Notes under the pieces: model-generated
What the model saw: the letters and a program-made list of their open reading frames with translations, nothing else
What the model was told of the DNA's origin: nothing
Database searches by the model: none
NCBI RefSeq assembly: GCF_001425905.1
Contig: NZ_LMDY01000014.1
Coordinates: 248,001 to 312,000 of the forward strand
DNA: 64,000 bases
Origin: Methylibium sp. Root1272
Lineage (GTDB): Bacteria > Pseudomonadota > Gammaproteobacteria > Burkholderiales > Burkholderiaceae_C
Direction of reading: 5' to 3'
Position numbers and translations under genes: made by a program
Part shown: one piece after another, positions 37,594 to 46,624 of the stretch
Layout: each line of letters starts with the position of its first letter
Position numbering within the stretch: position 1 is the stretch's first letter

Positions 37594-38034
37594 CTACTGC
37601 AGCGTTCCCTTCAGCGCCTTGGGCACCGGCAGCGCATGCACCTCGATGCCTTCCTCGCGCAGCGCCTGGGTCTGCTCGGCGCTGGCCTGGCCGCGGATGC
37701 CGCGCTCCGCGGTCTCGCCGTAGTGGATGCGGCGGGCCTCGTCGGCGAAGCGCTCGCCGACGTCCTCCGTCTGGGCCATCACATGGTGCACCGCGCGCAA
37801 CCACAACGCCTCGACGCTCTGTTGCTCGGGTGTCGGCGCACTGGCCACCACCTCGACCCCGCGCGACGGCGAGAGATTCAGACGCGGCGCGCTGGGCAGG
37901 CGGCTCACGTCGCCGCTGCCGCAGAGCGGGCACTCGACCAGCCCGCGATCGCACTGCGAGCGGTAATCGTCCTCGGAGCCGAACCAGCCCTCGAAGCCGT
38001 GGCCGTGCGTGCAGCGCAGACTCAGAACCTTCAT
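37594..38034 (-). CDS. DUF1178 zinc-ribbon-like protein
   Basis: The 146-residue protein matches DUF1178: MKVLSLRCTHGHGFEGWFGS at the start and four cysteines, Cys8, Cys28, Cys35 and Cys38 (CPLC), that could hold a zinc ion. The C-terminal half contains HHVMAQTEDVGERFADEARRIHYGE (read as TEDVGERFADEARRIHYGE), conserved in the family. Function is unknown. It is the last gene of the complex I gene string, seven bases after the NUDIX gene stop. The ATG at 38034 is chosen because the family starts there. Confidence 0.9.
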   Translation of the reverse strand: MKVLSLRCTHGHGFEGWFGSEDDYRSQCDRGLVECPLCGSGDVSRLPSAPRLNLSPSRGVEVVASAPTPEQQSVEALWLRAVHHVMAQTEDVGERFADEARRIHYGETAERGIRGQASAEQTQALREEGIEVHALPVPKALKGTLQ

Positions 38035-38041
38035 GGCGACA

Positions 38042-38665
38042 TCATGCGCCAACGATGCCTGTCGGTGCGGGCTGCCATTGCAAAACCCAACGACCAGCGC
38101 GCCAATGCGTGAGCCATAGCATGCCGATCAGCGTTTTCGCGTCGGTCAGCTCACCGCTCGCCGCCATCGCCTCGAGCTCCTCCAGCGTGATCGTGGAGAC
38201 GTCGAGGAACTCGCCAGCGTCGAGATGGCGCTCACCGGCCACCAGACCGCGCGCGAACCAGACTTCGATGCCTTCGTCGGAGTAGGCAATGGCGTTGTGC
38301 AGCAGGCCGGCCCGCGCCCATTCGCGCGCACGGTAGCCGGTCTCCTCGGCCAGTTCGCGCACCGCGCAGTGCAGCACCGGTTCGCCAGCGTCCAGCTTGC
38401 CGGCCGGGAACTCGATGAAAGCGCGGTGCAGCGGGTAGCGGAACTGCCGCTCGACGACCAGGCGCCCATCGTCGAGCAAGGGCACGATCATCACGGCGCC
38501 GGGGTGGACGATGTACTCACGGGCCGCCTCGCCGCCGTCCGGCAGGCGCACCGTGTCGCGACGCACGTCGAGGAAATGGCCGCGATAGACCTGGGCGCTG
38601 GTGACGCAGTCCTCGCGCAGATGGCGGTCGTCGGTCGGTGACGTGGCGTCGGGTGCGGCACTCAT
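38042..38665 (-). CDS. NUDIX hydrolase (ADP-ribose pyrophosphatase-like)
   Basis: The 207-residue enzyme has a complete NUDIX box: Gly89-x5-Glu95-x7-Arg103-Glu104-Leu-x-Glu107-Glu108-x-Gly110. With the upstream PLLDDGRLVVERQFRYP and the following LAEETGYRA it resembles ADP-ribose/nucleoside-diphosphate-sugar pyrophosphatases. It would clear NAD-derived ADP-ribose in the cytoplasm. The ATG at 38665 is used; a longer frame to 38746 overlaps DUF2818. The gene is part of the nuo-DUF2818-NUDIX-DUF1178 order. Confidence 0.92.
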   Translation of the reverse strand: MSAAPDATSPTDDRHLREDCVTSAQVYRGHFLDVRRDTVRLPDGGEAAREYIVHPGAVMIVPLLDDGRLVVERQFRYPLHRAFIEFPAGKLDAGEPVLHCAVRELAEETGYRAREWARAGLLHNAIAYSDEGIEVWFARGLVAGERHLDAGEFLDVSTITLEELEAMAASGELTDAKTLIGMLWLTHWRAGRWVLQWQPAPTGIVGA

Positions 38666-38676
38666 CGCGTCCAGGC

Positions 38677-38985
38677 TCAGCGAGGATGGTGGCGCCGCAG
38701 GTAACGCCACACGAAGCCGGGAAACGCGAAGGTGAGGAACAGGCACAGCATCACCGCATAGAACTCCCAGCCCTGCGGATGGCGCTGGCCGATGCGGGCC
38801 TCGAGACCCATGCCCAGCAGCACGACGAACGCGCCCAGGCTCAGCAACTCGAGCAGACGCCAGCCGAGCGACTTGGCCGGCGCACGCTGCGGGCCGACAA
38901 CGAACAGCCGTTCGTTGACGAACGGCAGGTTGGCCGCCACCAACGCCAGGGCGAGCACCAGCCAGACGGCGGGCGAGGAGGTCAC
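38677..38985 (-). CDS. DUF2818 membrane protein, complex I-linked
   Basis: A 102-residue protein with about three hydrophobic segments (AVWLVLALALVAANLPF, LELLSLGAFVVLLGMGLEA, FYAVMLCLFLTFAFPGFVW) and the LPFVNERLF motif that marks DUF2818. It starts seven bases after nuoN on the same strand. Members of the family are regularly found at the end of nuo operons in Burkholderiales, which suggests a lineage-specific accessory role in complex I, not tested as far as I know. Confidence 0.9.
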   Translation of the reverse strand: MTSSPAVWLVLALALVAANLPFVNERLFVVGPQRAPAKSLGWRLLELLSLGAFVVLLGMGLEARIGQRHPQGWEFYAVMLCLFLTFAFPGFVWRYLRRHHPR

Positions 38986-38992
38986 GCCGGCC

Positions 38993-40477
38993 TCAGGTGG
39001 CCAGCGCGAGCCGGATGGCGTCGGCGCACAGCGTCATCAGACCGCCGGGCAGCAGGCCGAACACCAGCACCGCGGCGCCGTTCAGCGACAGCAGCACGCG
39101 CACCTCGGTCGGCGCCACGACGAGCGCCGGGCCCGCGACCGGCTCGTCGAAGTACATAGTCTTGACGATGCGCAGGTAATAGAAGGCGCCCACGAGCGAC
39201 AGCATCACCGCGACGATGGCCAACACGATGTATCCGGTGACGTTGGTCGACACCAGCGCCTGCAGCACCGCAAGCTTGGCGTAGAAGCCCACCGCCGGCG
39301 GGATGCCCGCCAGCGAGAACATGCAGATGCCCATGATGGCTGCCAGCAGCGGGTTGCGCTGGTTCAGGCCGCGCAGGTCGTCGATCTCCTCGGCCTCGAA
39401 GCCCTGGCGCGCCAGCACCATCACGACGCCGAAGGTGCACAGCGTGGTCAGCAGGTAGGTGACCAGGTAGAACATCGCCGAGCTGTAGCCGTTGGCCGCC
39501 GAGAAGGTGTTGCCGGAGATCACGGTCGGCGTCAGGCCCAGCAGCATGAAGCCGAGCTGGGCGATCGCCGAATAGGCCAGCATGCGCTTGAGGTTGCTCT
39601 GCGCGATCGCGGCGAGGTTGCCGATCACCATCGACGCGACCGACAGCACGATGAGCATCTGCTGCCAGTCGAGCGCCAGGCCGATCATGCCCTCGACCAG
39701 CAGGCGGATGGTGATCGCGAAGGCGGCGAGCTTCGGCGCGCCGGCGATCATCAGCGTGATCGCGGTGGGGGCGCCCTGGTAGACGTCGGGCACCCACATG
39801 TGGAAGGGCACGACGCCAAGCTTGAAGCCCAGGCCGGCCACCACGAAGACCACGCCGAACACCAGCACCTGCTGGTTGATCTGCCCGGTGCCGATGGCCT
39901 TGAACACCTCGCCCAGGTCGAGCGAGCCGGTGGCGCCGTACATCATCGACAGGCCGTAGAGCAGGAAGCCGCTGGCCAGCGCACCGAGCACGAAGTACTT
40001 CATCGCCGCCTCGGTCGACACCGCATGGTCCCGGCGCAGCGCGACCAGCGCGTAGAGGCTCAGCGACATGAGCTCCAGGCCGAGGTAGACGACCAGGAAG
40101 TTGTTGGCCGAGATCATGATCGAGATCCCGAGCAGCGAGAACAGCGCCAGCGTGAACAACTCGCCCTTCAGCAACTCGCGGTCGGCGGCGTAGGGGCGCG
40201 CGTAGACCAGCGTGATGAAGGTCGCGACGGTGGCGAAGAAGGCCAGCAGGTGACCCATCGGGTCGGCCACCACCATGCCCTGCATCGCGTAGAGCGTGAA
40301 GCCACCACGGAAGTAGCTGAGGTGCATCACCGCCACGGCGACGAGCGTCCCCAGCGACAGCGCGTAGGTCAGTGTGCGCTTGGGCGACTGCGAGTACAGA
40401 TCGACCAGCGCGATCACGCAGGTCATCGCGAGCAGCAGGATCTCGGGGTAGACGGCGAGCCAGTTCATGTCGTTCAT
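38993..40477 (-). CDS. nuoN: NADH-quinone oxidoreductase subunit N
   Basis: The 494-residue antiporter-like subunit of the membrane arm, with about fourteen helices. Characteristic parts are VPFHMWVPDVYQGAPTAIT and the loop-lysine region YSAIAQLGFMLLG. It is the last core subunit gene of the operon. Two start codons in frame (40477 and 40468) are possible. Proton pumping is done together with NuoL and NuoM. Confidence 0.96.
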   Translation of the reverse strand: MNDMNWLAVYPEILLLAMTCVIALVDLYSQSPKRTLTYALSLGTLVAVAVMHLSYFRGGFTLYAMQGMVVADPMGHLLAFFATVATFITLVYARPYAADRELLKGELFTLALFSLLGISIMISANNFLVVYLGLELMSLSLYALVALRRDHAVSTEAAMKYFVLGALASGFLLYGLSMMYGATGSLDLGEVFKAIGTGQINQQVLVFGVVFVVAGLGFKLGVVPFHMWVPDVYQGAPTAITLMIAGAPKLAAFAITIRLLVEGMIGLALDWQQMLIVLSVASMVIGNLAAIAQSNLKRMLAYSAIAQLGFMLLGLTPTVISGNTFSAANGYSSAMFYLVTYLLTTLCTFGVVMVLARQGFEAEEIDDLRGLNQRNPLLAAIMGICMFSLAGIPPAVGFYAKLAVLQALVSTNVTGYIVLAIVAVMLSLVGAFYYLRIVKTMYFDEPVAGPALVVAPTEVRVLLSLNGAAVLVFGLLPGGLMTLCADAIRLALAT

Positions 40478-40493
40478 AGAGGTGGCCTGGCGA

Positions 40494-41969
40494 TCAGTTC
40501 AGCTTCGAGACGGCCACGTGCTTCAGCAGCTCGGTCACCGAGACCTGCATCACGTCGGTGAAGGGCTTCGGGTAGACGCCCATCCACAGCACCGCGGCGG
40601 CCAGCAGCGACAGCATGAAGAACTCGCGGCCGTTGATGTCGGTCAGTTCGCGCACATGGTCGTTCGCCACCGCGCCGAAGTAGACACGCTTGACCATCCA
40701 CAGCGTGTAGGCGGCGCCGAAGATCAGCGTCGTGGCGGCCAGCAGGCCGATCCAGAAGTTGAACTTCACGGCGCCGAGGATGACCATCCACTCGCCGACG
40801 AAGCCGGCGGTGCCCGGCAGGCCGCAGTTGGCCATGGCGAAGAACACGGCCAGCGCGGTGAACTTCGGCATGGTGTTGACCACGCCGCCGTAGGACGCGA
40901 TCTCGCGCGAGTGGACGCGGTCGTAGAGCACGCCGATGCACAGGAACATCGCACCCGAGACGAAGCCATGGCTGATCATCTGCACGATGCCGCCCGAGAC
41001 GCCCAGTTCGTTGAAGATGAAGAAGCCCAGCGTCACGAATCCCATGTGGGCGATCGACGAATAGGCCACCAGCTTCTTCATGTCCTGCTGCACCAGCGCC
41101 ACCAGGCCGATGTACAGCACGGCGATCAGCGACAGCGCGATGACGAAGAAGGCCCACTCGTGGCTGGCGTCGGGGGCGATCGGCAGCGAGAAGCGCAGGA
41201 AGCCGTAGGCGCCGAGCTTCAGCATGATGGCCGCCAGCACCACCGAGCCACCGGTCGGTGCCTCCACGTGCGCGTCGGGCAGCCAGGTGTGCACCGGCCA
41301 CATCGGCACCTTGACCGCGAAAGCCGCGAAGAAGGCGAAGAACAGCAAGGTCTGCGAGGACAACGGCAGCGGCAGCTTGTGCCATTCGAGGATCTCGAAG
41401 CTGCCACCCGACTTGTAGTACAGGTAGATCAGCGCGATCAGCATCAGCAGCGAGCCGAGCAGCGTGTACAGGAAGAACTTGAACGCCGCATAGACGCGCC
41501 GCGGCCCGCCCCAGACGCCGATGATGATGTACATCGGGATCAGCGTGGCCTCGAAGAACACGTAGAACAGCAGGCCGTCGAGCGCCGAGAACACACCGAC
41601 CATCAGGCCGGACAGGATCAGGAAAGCGCCCATGTACTGGTTCACGCGCTCCGTGATCACCTCCCAGGCGGCGATGACGACGATGATCGTGATGAAGGCC
41701 GTGAGCAGCACGAACCACACCGAGATGCCGTCGACCCCCAGGTGGTAGCGCACGTTGAAGCGGTCGATCCAGGCGAGGTTCTCGCTGAACTGCATCGCCG
41801 CGGTGGCGGTGTCGAAGCCGGTGACGAGCGGCAGCGTGATGGCGAAGCTGAGCACCGCGCCGACCAGCGCGATCCAGCGCACGACGCCGGCGTGTTCATC
41901 ACGCCCGGCGGCGAGCAGCACGACGCCGAACAGGATCGGTATCCAGATGGCGAGCGAAAGCAGACCCAT
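40494..41969 (-). CDS. nuoM: NADH-quinone oxidoreductase subunit M
   Basis: The 491-residue antiporter-like membrane subunit of complex I. Diagnostic are FEATLIPMYIIIGVWGG, VHTWLPDAHVEAPTGGSV and YSSIAHMGFVTLG. It starts 15 bases after the nuoL stop and ends 16 bases before the nuoN start. Length is normal. Several negative-charge and lysine positions within helices typical of a proton channel are present by eye. Confidence 0.97.
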   Translation of the reverse strand: MGLLSLAIWIPILFGVVLLAAGRDEHAGVVRWIALVGAVLSFAITLPLVTGFDTATAAMQFSENLAWIDRFNVRYHLGVDGISVWFVLLTAFITIIVVIAAWEVITERVNQYMGAFLILSGLMVGVFSALDGLLFYVFFEATLIPMYIIIGVWGGPRRVYAAFKFFLYTLLGSLLMLIALIYLYYKSGGSFEILEWHKLPLPLSSQTLLFFAFFAAFAVKVPMWPVHTWLPDAHVEAPTGGSVVLAAIMLKLGAYGFLRFSLPIAPDASHEWAFFVIALSLIAVLYIGLVALVQQDMKKLVAYSSIAHMGFVTLGFFIFNELGVSGGIVQMISHGFVSGAMFLCIGVLYDRVHSREIASYGGVVNTMPKFTALAVFFAMANCGLPGTAGFVGEWMVILGAVKFNFWIGLLAATTLIFGAAYTLWMVKRVYFGAVANDHVRELTDINGREFFMLSLLAAAVLWMGVYPKPFTDVMQVSVTELLKHVAVSKLN

Positions 41970-41984
41970 GTCAGATGCCCCCGC

Positions 41985-43988
41985 TCACTTGGCCAGCCAC
42001 ACGAACCAGGTCATCAGCGCGAACACGCCGACGATCATGACCAGTGCGTAGTGGTAGATGTAGCCAGACTGGAAGGGCTTGGTCAGCGCGGCGATCCAGC
42101 CGACCATGCGCGCCGAACCGTTGATCGCACCGTCGATCACGGCCACGTCGCCGCCCTTCCACAGGCCGCGCCCCAGGCCGCGGGCGGCCGGCGCCAGCAG
42201 GTTCTCGTTGATCCAGTCCATGTAGTACTTGTTCTCGAGGAGACGCACGATCGGCGACAGCGCGCGAGCGATCGCCGCGGGGATGCCCGGCTTGAGCATG
42301 TAGAACACGTAGGCCGTGACCACGCCGGCCAGTGCCAGCCAGAACGGCAGCGTCTGGAGACCGTGCAGCGCCATCGCCGCCGCGCCGTGGAACTCGTGCG
42401 CCAGCTCTTCCATCGCCGGATGCAAGGCTGCGTTGACGACGATCGAATCCTTGAAGAAGTCGCCGAACAGCATCGGCTGGATCGTCAGGTAGCCGATCAC
42501 CACCGACGGGATCGCCAGCAGCACGAGCGGTACCGTCACGACCCAGGGCGACTCGTGCGGATCGTGATGCTCGGCGTGGCCGTGGTCGTCGTGGTGGTCG
42601 TGCTCGCCCGGGAAGGGCTTGTCGTGGAAGCGCTCCTTGCCATGGAAGACCAGGAAGTACATCCGGAACGAATAGAAGGCCGTGACGAACACGCCAGCGA
42701 TGACCGCCAGGTAGGCGAAGCCCGATCCCCACAGGTGGCTGGCATGCACCGCCTCGATGATCGAGTCCTTGCTGTAGAAGCCCGAGAACAGCGGCGTGCC
42801 GATCAGCGCCAGCGAACCCAGCAGCGAGGTGATCCAGGTGATGGGCATGTACTTGCGCAGGCCGCCCATGTTGCGGATGTCCTGGTCGTGGTGCATGCCG
42901 ATGATCACCGAGCCTGCGCCGAGGAACAGCAGCGCCTTGAAGAAGGCGTGGGTCATCAGGTGGAAGACGGCGACCGAATAAGCCGAGGCACCGAGCGCCA
43001 CCGTCATGTAGCCCAGCTGGGACAGCGTGGAATAGGCCACCACGCGCTTGATGTCGTTCTGGATGATGCCCAGGAAGCCCATGAACAGCGCCGTGATCGC
43101 GCCGATCACCATCACGAAGGACAGTGCCGTGTCGGACAGCTCGAACAGCGGCGACATGCGCGCGACCATGAAGATGCCGGCGGTCACCATCGTCGCCGCG
43201 TGGATCAGCGCCGAGATCGGCGTCGGGCCCTCCATCGAATCGGGCAGCCAGACGTGCAGCGGGAACTGCGCGCTCTTGCCCATCGCACCGATGAAGAGGC
43301 AGATGCACGCGACCGTGATCAGCCGCCAGTCCATGCCGGGGAAGCCGAGCTGCGCCAGTTCCGGCGCCTTGGCGAACAGTTCGCCGTAGTTCAGCGTGCC
43401 GCCGTACGCCAGCAGCAGGCCGATGCCGAGGATGAAGCCGAAGTCGCCGACCCGGTTGACCAGGAAGGCCTTCATGTTGGCGAAGATCGCCGTCGGCTTG
43501 GTGTACCAGAAGCCGATCAGCAGATAACTGACCAGGCCCACCGCCTCCCAGCCGAAGAACAGCTGCAGCATGTTGTTGCTCATCACGAGCATCAGCATCG
43601 AGAACGTGAACAGCGAGATGTAGGAGAAGAAGCGCTGGTAGCCCGGGTCCTCCTCCATGTAGCCGATGGTGTAGATGTGCACCATCAGCGACACGAAGGT
43701 CACGACGCACATCATCATCGCGGTGAGGCCGTCGACCAGGAAGCCGACCTCCATCTTCAGGCCACCGATGACCAGCCATTCGTACAGGGTGGCATTGAAG
43801 CGTGCACCGTCGAGCACCACGGCCTTCAGCGTGATCGCCGAGAGGATGAAGGCGATCAGCACGCCGAGGATGGTGACGCTGTGTGCGCCACGTCGCCCGA
43901 CGACCTTGCCGAACAGACCGGCCACCACGGCGCCCACCAGGGGCGCGAGCGGCACGGCGACCAGCATCGATTGTGAAAGTCCTGCCAT
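41985..43988 (-). CDS. nuoL: NADH-quinone oxidoreductase subunit L
   Basis: The 667-residue protein is the distal antiporter-like subunit, with its typical long C-terminal lateral helix region. Recognisable are FFGWEAVGLVSYLLIGFW, VWLPDSMEGPTPISALIHAATMV (read as LPDSMEGPTPISALIHAA) and YSTLSQLGYM. A His/Asp-rich loop (EHDHHDDHGHAEHHDPHE, about residues 470-488) lies in a linker and could bind metal; similar loops are seen in some betaproteobacterial NuoL proteins, so it is probably not functional in catalysis. The gap to nuoK is 65 bases, the largest in the operon except that to nuoA. Confidence 0.97.
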   Translation of the reverse strand: MAGLSQSMLVAVPLAPLVGAVVAGLFGKVVGRRGAHSVTILGVLIAFILSAITLKAVVLDGARFNATLYEWLVIGGLKMEVGFLVDGLTAMMMCVVTFVSLMVHIYTIGYMEEDPGYQRFFSYISLFTFSMLMLVMSNNMLQLFFGWEAVGLVSYLLIGFWYTKPTAIFANMKAFLVNRVGDFGFILGIGLLLAYGGTLNYGELFAKAPELAQLGFPGMDWRLITVACICLFIGAMGKSAQFPLHVWLPDSMEGPTPISALIHAATMVTAGIFMVARMSPLFELSDTALSFVMVIGAITALFMGFLGIIQNDIKRVVAYSTLSQLGYMTVALGASAYSVAVFHLMTHAFFKALLFLGAGSVIIGMHHDQDIRNMGGLRKYMPITWITSLLGSLALIGTPLFSGFYSKDSIIEAVHASHLWGSGFAYLAVIAGVFVTAFYSFRMYFLVFHGKERFHDKPFPGEHDHHDDHGHAEHHDPHESPWVVTVPLVLLAIPSVVIGYLTIQPMLFGDFFKDSIVVNAALHPAMEELAHEFHGAAAMALHGLQTLPFWLALAGVVTAYVFYMLKPGIPAAIARALSPIVRLLENKYYMDWINENLLAPAARGLGRGLWKGGDVAVIDGAINGSARMVGWIAALTKPFQSGYIYHYALVMIVGVFALMTWFVWLAK

Positions 43989-44053
43989 CTTGTTGTTCTC
44001 TGCTCTTTTCGAACGGACGGACCCTCCGGCCCCTCCCTGCGTTGGGTCGCGGG

Positions 44054-44362
44054 TCAGCCCTTCAGCGCGTCGAGTTCATCGACGTTGATCGTCGAACGGT
44101 TGCGGAACAGCACCACCAGGATCGCCAGGCCGATCGCCGATTCGGCGGCGGCCACGGTCAGGATGAAAAACACGAACACCTGACCGGCCATGTCGCCCAG
44201 GTAATGCGAGAAGGCGACGAAGTTCAGGTTGACGGCCAGCAGCATCAGCTCGATCGCCATCAGCAGCACGATGAGGTTCTTTCGGTTCAGGAAGATGCCG
44301 ATGACCGACAGGGCGAACAGCATTGCGCCCAGCGAGAGGTAGTGACCCAGCGTGATGCTCAT
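44054..44362 (-). CDS. nuoK: NADH-quinone oxidoreductase subunit K
   Basis: The 102-residue membrane subunit has three helices and the conserved glutamates in [16 protein letters not shown], which form part of the proton path beside NuoJ. The ATG at 44362 overlaps the nuoJ stop by four bases, so the pair is translationally coupled. Family length is exact. Confidence 0.97.
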   Translation of the reverse strand: MSITLGHYLSLGAMLFALSVIGIFLNRKNLIVLLMAIELMLLAVNLNFVAFSHYLGDMAGQVFVFFILTVAAAESAIGLAILVVLFRNRSTINVDELDALKG

Positions 44363-45006
44363 GGCTTCCCTCCGGTCGCGGCGGGTTCCGTCGGCGCCGG
44401 CGGTGCGGGCGGACGCTCGGGTTGCATCTGGACGATGCGCACGCGGTCGGCCTTGCGCACCTTCACCTGGACGGACGGATCGACGTACTTGCTGTCCTTG
44501 CGCTTGCGCATCGTCAGCGCGATCGCCGCGATGATGGCCACCAGCAGCAGCACGGCGGCGATCTGCAGCGGATAGAGATAGTGCGTGTAGATCTCGATGC
44601 CGAGCAGCTTGGTGTTGCCCAGTTGCGCCGCTGCAGCGTCGAGCGGCGGCGCCTCGGGCAGGTCGAAGCCACGGCGCAGCACCCAGATCATCTCGGCCGC
44701 GATCACCGCGCCGATCGTGCCGGCCACCGGGAACAGCTGCCAGAAGCCCTTGCGCACCGTATCGGCGTTCGCGTCGAGCATCATCACGACGAACAGGAAC
44801 AGCACCATCACGGCGCCGACGTAGACCAGCACCAGCGAAATCGCCAGAAACTCGGCCTTCAGCAGCATCCACACGCAGGCCGCATTGAAGAAAGCCAGCA
44901 CCAGGTAGAGCGCCGCATAGACAGCGCTGCGCGCGGTGATGACGCGAAAGGAGGCGAACAGGAGGATCGCCGAGAAGACGTAGAAGAGCGCTGATTCTGT
45001 ATTCAT
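44359..45006 (-). CDS. nuoJ: NADH-quinone oxidoreductase subunit J
   Basis: The 215-residue membrane subunit has the NuoJ pattern [36 protein letters not shown] and [19 protein letters not shown]. The C-terminus is a polar, proline-rich tail ([14 protein letters not shown]) longer than in E. coli but usual for Burkholderiales. The gene starts 40 bases after nuoI, across a GC-rich hairpin at 45029-45046. Confidence 0.96.
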   Translation of the reverse strand: MNTESALFYVFSAILLFASFRVITARSAVYAALYLVLAFFNAACVWMLLKAEFLAISLVLVYVGAVMVLFLFVVMMLDANADTVRKGFWQLFPVAGTIGAVIAAEMIWVLRRGFDLPEAPPLDAAAAQLGNTKLLGIEIYTHYLYPLQIAAVLLLVAIIAAIALTMRKRKDSKYVDPSVQVKVRKADRVRIVQMQPERPPAPPAPTEPAATGGKP

Positions 45007-45028
45007 GGTGTCGTCCGCAACCGATGGC

Positions 45029-45046
45029 CGGGCCCCTGCGGGCCCG
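45029..45046 (-). other. Intercistronic hairpin between nuoI and nuoJ
   Basis: CGGGCCC (45029-45035) and GGGCCCG (45040-45046) form a seven-base-pair stem with a four-base loop, ending directly at the nuoI stop. There is no T-run, so it is unlikely to stop transcription within this essential operon. It may mark an mRNA processing or stability point. Confidence 0.4.
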
Positions 45047-45544
45047 TCACCGGTAGGCTGCGTCGGCCTCCCTGTTGGCGGCGATTTCTTTCTCGTAGCG
45101 GTCGCCCACGGCCAGCAGCATGTCCTTCGTGAAGTACAGATCGCCGCGCTTCTCGCCGTGGTACTCGAAGATGTGGGTCTCGACGATCGAGTCGACCGGG
45201 CAGCTCTCTTCGCAGAAGCCGCAGAAGATGCACTTGGTCAGGTCGATGTCATAGCGCGTCGTGCGGCGGCTTCCGTCGTCTCGAACCTCGGACTCGATGG
45301 TGATGGCCAGCGCCGGGCAGACCGCCTCGCACAGCTTGCAGGCGATGCAGCGTTCCTCGCCGTTCTCGTAGCGGCGCAGCGCGTGCAGGCCGCGAAAGCG
45401 CGGTGACAGCGGCGTTTTCTCTTCCGGGAACTGCACCGTGATGGCCGGCGACAGGAAGTGCCGGCCGGTCAGCTTCATGCCCTTCAGCAGTTCGAGCAGG
45501 AAGAAGGTATTGAAGAACTCCTTGATGGAGGCCACAGCGGACAT
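45047..45544 (-). CDS. nuoI: NADH-quinone oxidoreductase subunit I
   Basis: The 165-residue subunit carries two [4Fe-4S] clusters: [16 protein letters not shown] and [16 protein letters not shown], with complete four-cysteine sets. It relays electrons from NuoG toward NuoB. The family length is normal. It starts 13 bases after the nuoH stop. Confidence 0.97.
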   Translation of the reverse strand: MSAVASIKEFFNTFFLLELLKGMKLTGRHFLSPAITVQFPEEKTPLSPRFRGLHALRRYENGEERCIACKLCEAVCPALAITIESEVRDDGSRRTTRYDIDLTKCIFCGFCEESCPVDSIVETHIFEYHGEKRGDLYFTKDMLLAVGDRYEKEIAANREADAAYR

Positions 45545-45557
45545 GGTCAGGCCCTCC

Positions 45558-46622
45558 TTATTTCCAGATGTTCCAGGGAGACTGGATCCACAGTCCCACG
45601 ACGACCAGCCAGATCAGCGTGATCGGGATGAAGATCTTCCAGCCCAGCCGCATGATCTGGTCGTAACGGAAGCGCGGGAACGTGGAGCGCACCCACAGGA
45701 ACATCGTCACGACCACGAAGGTCTTCAAGCCCAACCAGATCCAGCCCGGGATCCAGTTGAAGACGGCGCTGTCGATCGGCGGCAGCCAGCCGCCGAGAAA
45801 CATGGTCACCGCCAGCGCGGAGATCAGAATCATGTTGGCGTACTCGGCCAGGAAGAACATGGCGAAGGCCATGCCCGAGTACTCGATCATGTGGCCGGCG
45901 ACGATCTCGGACTCGCCCTCCACCACGTCGAAGGGGTGGCGGTTGGTCTCGGCCAGGCCGGAGATGAAGTAGACGATGAAGATCGGGAACAGCGGCAGCC
46001 AGTTCCAGCTCAGGAAGTTGAGCCCCATGTCGGCGAAGCGGCCCTTGTCCTGTCCGAGCACGATCTCGGTCATGTTCAGCGTGCCGGAGACCATCAGCAC
46101 GACCACCAGCGCGAAGCCCATCGCGATCTCGTAGCTGACCATCTGCGCCGATGCCCGCAGCGCGCCGAGGAAGGCGTACTTCGAGTTGGAGGCCCAGCCG
46201 GCGATGATCACGCCATACACCTCCATCGACGTGATCGCCATCAGGAACAGTAGGCCGGCGTTGATGTTGGCCAGCGCCACTTCCGGACCGAACGGCACGA
46301 CCACCCAGGCGGCGAGCGCCGGCATGATGGTCATCACCGGGCCGAGCAGGAACAGGCCCTTGTTGGCCGCCGTCGGCAGGATGATCTCCTTGAAGACCAG
46401 CTTCACCGCATCGGCGATCGGCGTCAGCAGGCCCCAGGGCCCCACGCGGTTCGGGCCGGGACGGATCTGCGTCCAGCCGATGGCCTTGCGCTCCCACAGC
46501 GTGAGGTAGGCGACGCAGCCCATCAGCGGCGCGATCAGCGCCACGATCTTGATCAGGTTCCACACGACCGGCCAGAAGCCGCCGAGCAGGCTGCTGCCGA
46601 ACTGATTGAAGCTCTCGATCAT
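45558..46622 (-). CDS. nuoH: NADH-quinone oxidoreductase subunit H
   Basis: The 354-residue membrane subunit forms the quinone-binding junction with the peripheral arm. Typical are [42 protein letters not shown] (read as [14 protein letters not shown]) and [19 protein letters not shown]. The ATG at 46622 is the family start; an open extension to 46808 runs inside nuoG. It overlaps nothing and starts three bases from the nuoG stop. Confidence 0.97.
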   Translation of the reverse strand: MIESFNQFGSSLLGGFWPVVWNLIKIVALIAPLMGCVAYLTLWERKAIGWTQIRPGPNRVGPWGLLTPIADAVKLVFKEIILPTAANKGLFLLGPVMTIMPALAAWVVVPFGPEVALANINAGLLFLMAITSMEVYGVIIAGWASNSKYAFLGALRASAQMVSYEIAMGFALVVVLMVSGTLNMTEIVLGQDKGRFADMGLNFLSWNWLPLFPIFIVYFISGLAETNRHPFDVVEGESEIVAGHMIEYSGMAFAMFFLAEYANMILISALAVTMFLGGWLPPIDSAVFNWIPGWIWLGLKTFVVVTMFLWVRSTFPRFRYDQIMRLGWKIFIPITLIWLVVVGLWIQSPWNIWK

Positions 46623-46624
46623 GC

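Noticed and set aside
40467-43976. Very long open frame (1169 codons) antisense to nuoN, nuoM and nuoL
   Set aside because: It is a mirror of GC-rich third-position bias: the opposite strand encodes clear complex I subunits. The predicted protein is low-complexity, full of His, Gln, Arg and Asp, and has no ribosome binding site or family features.
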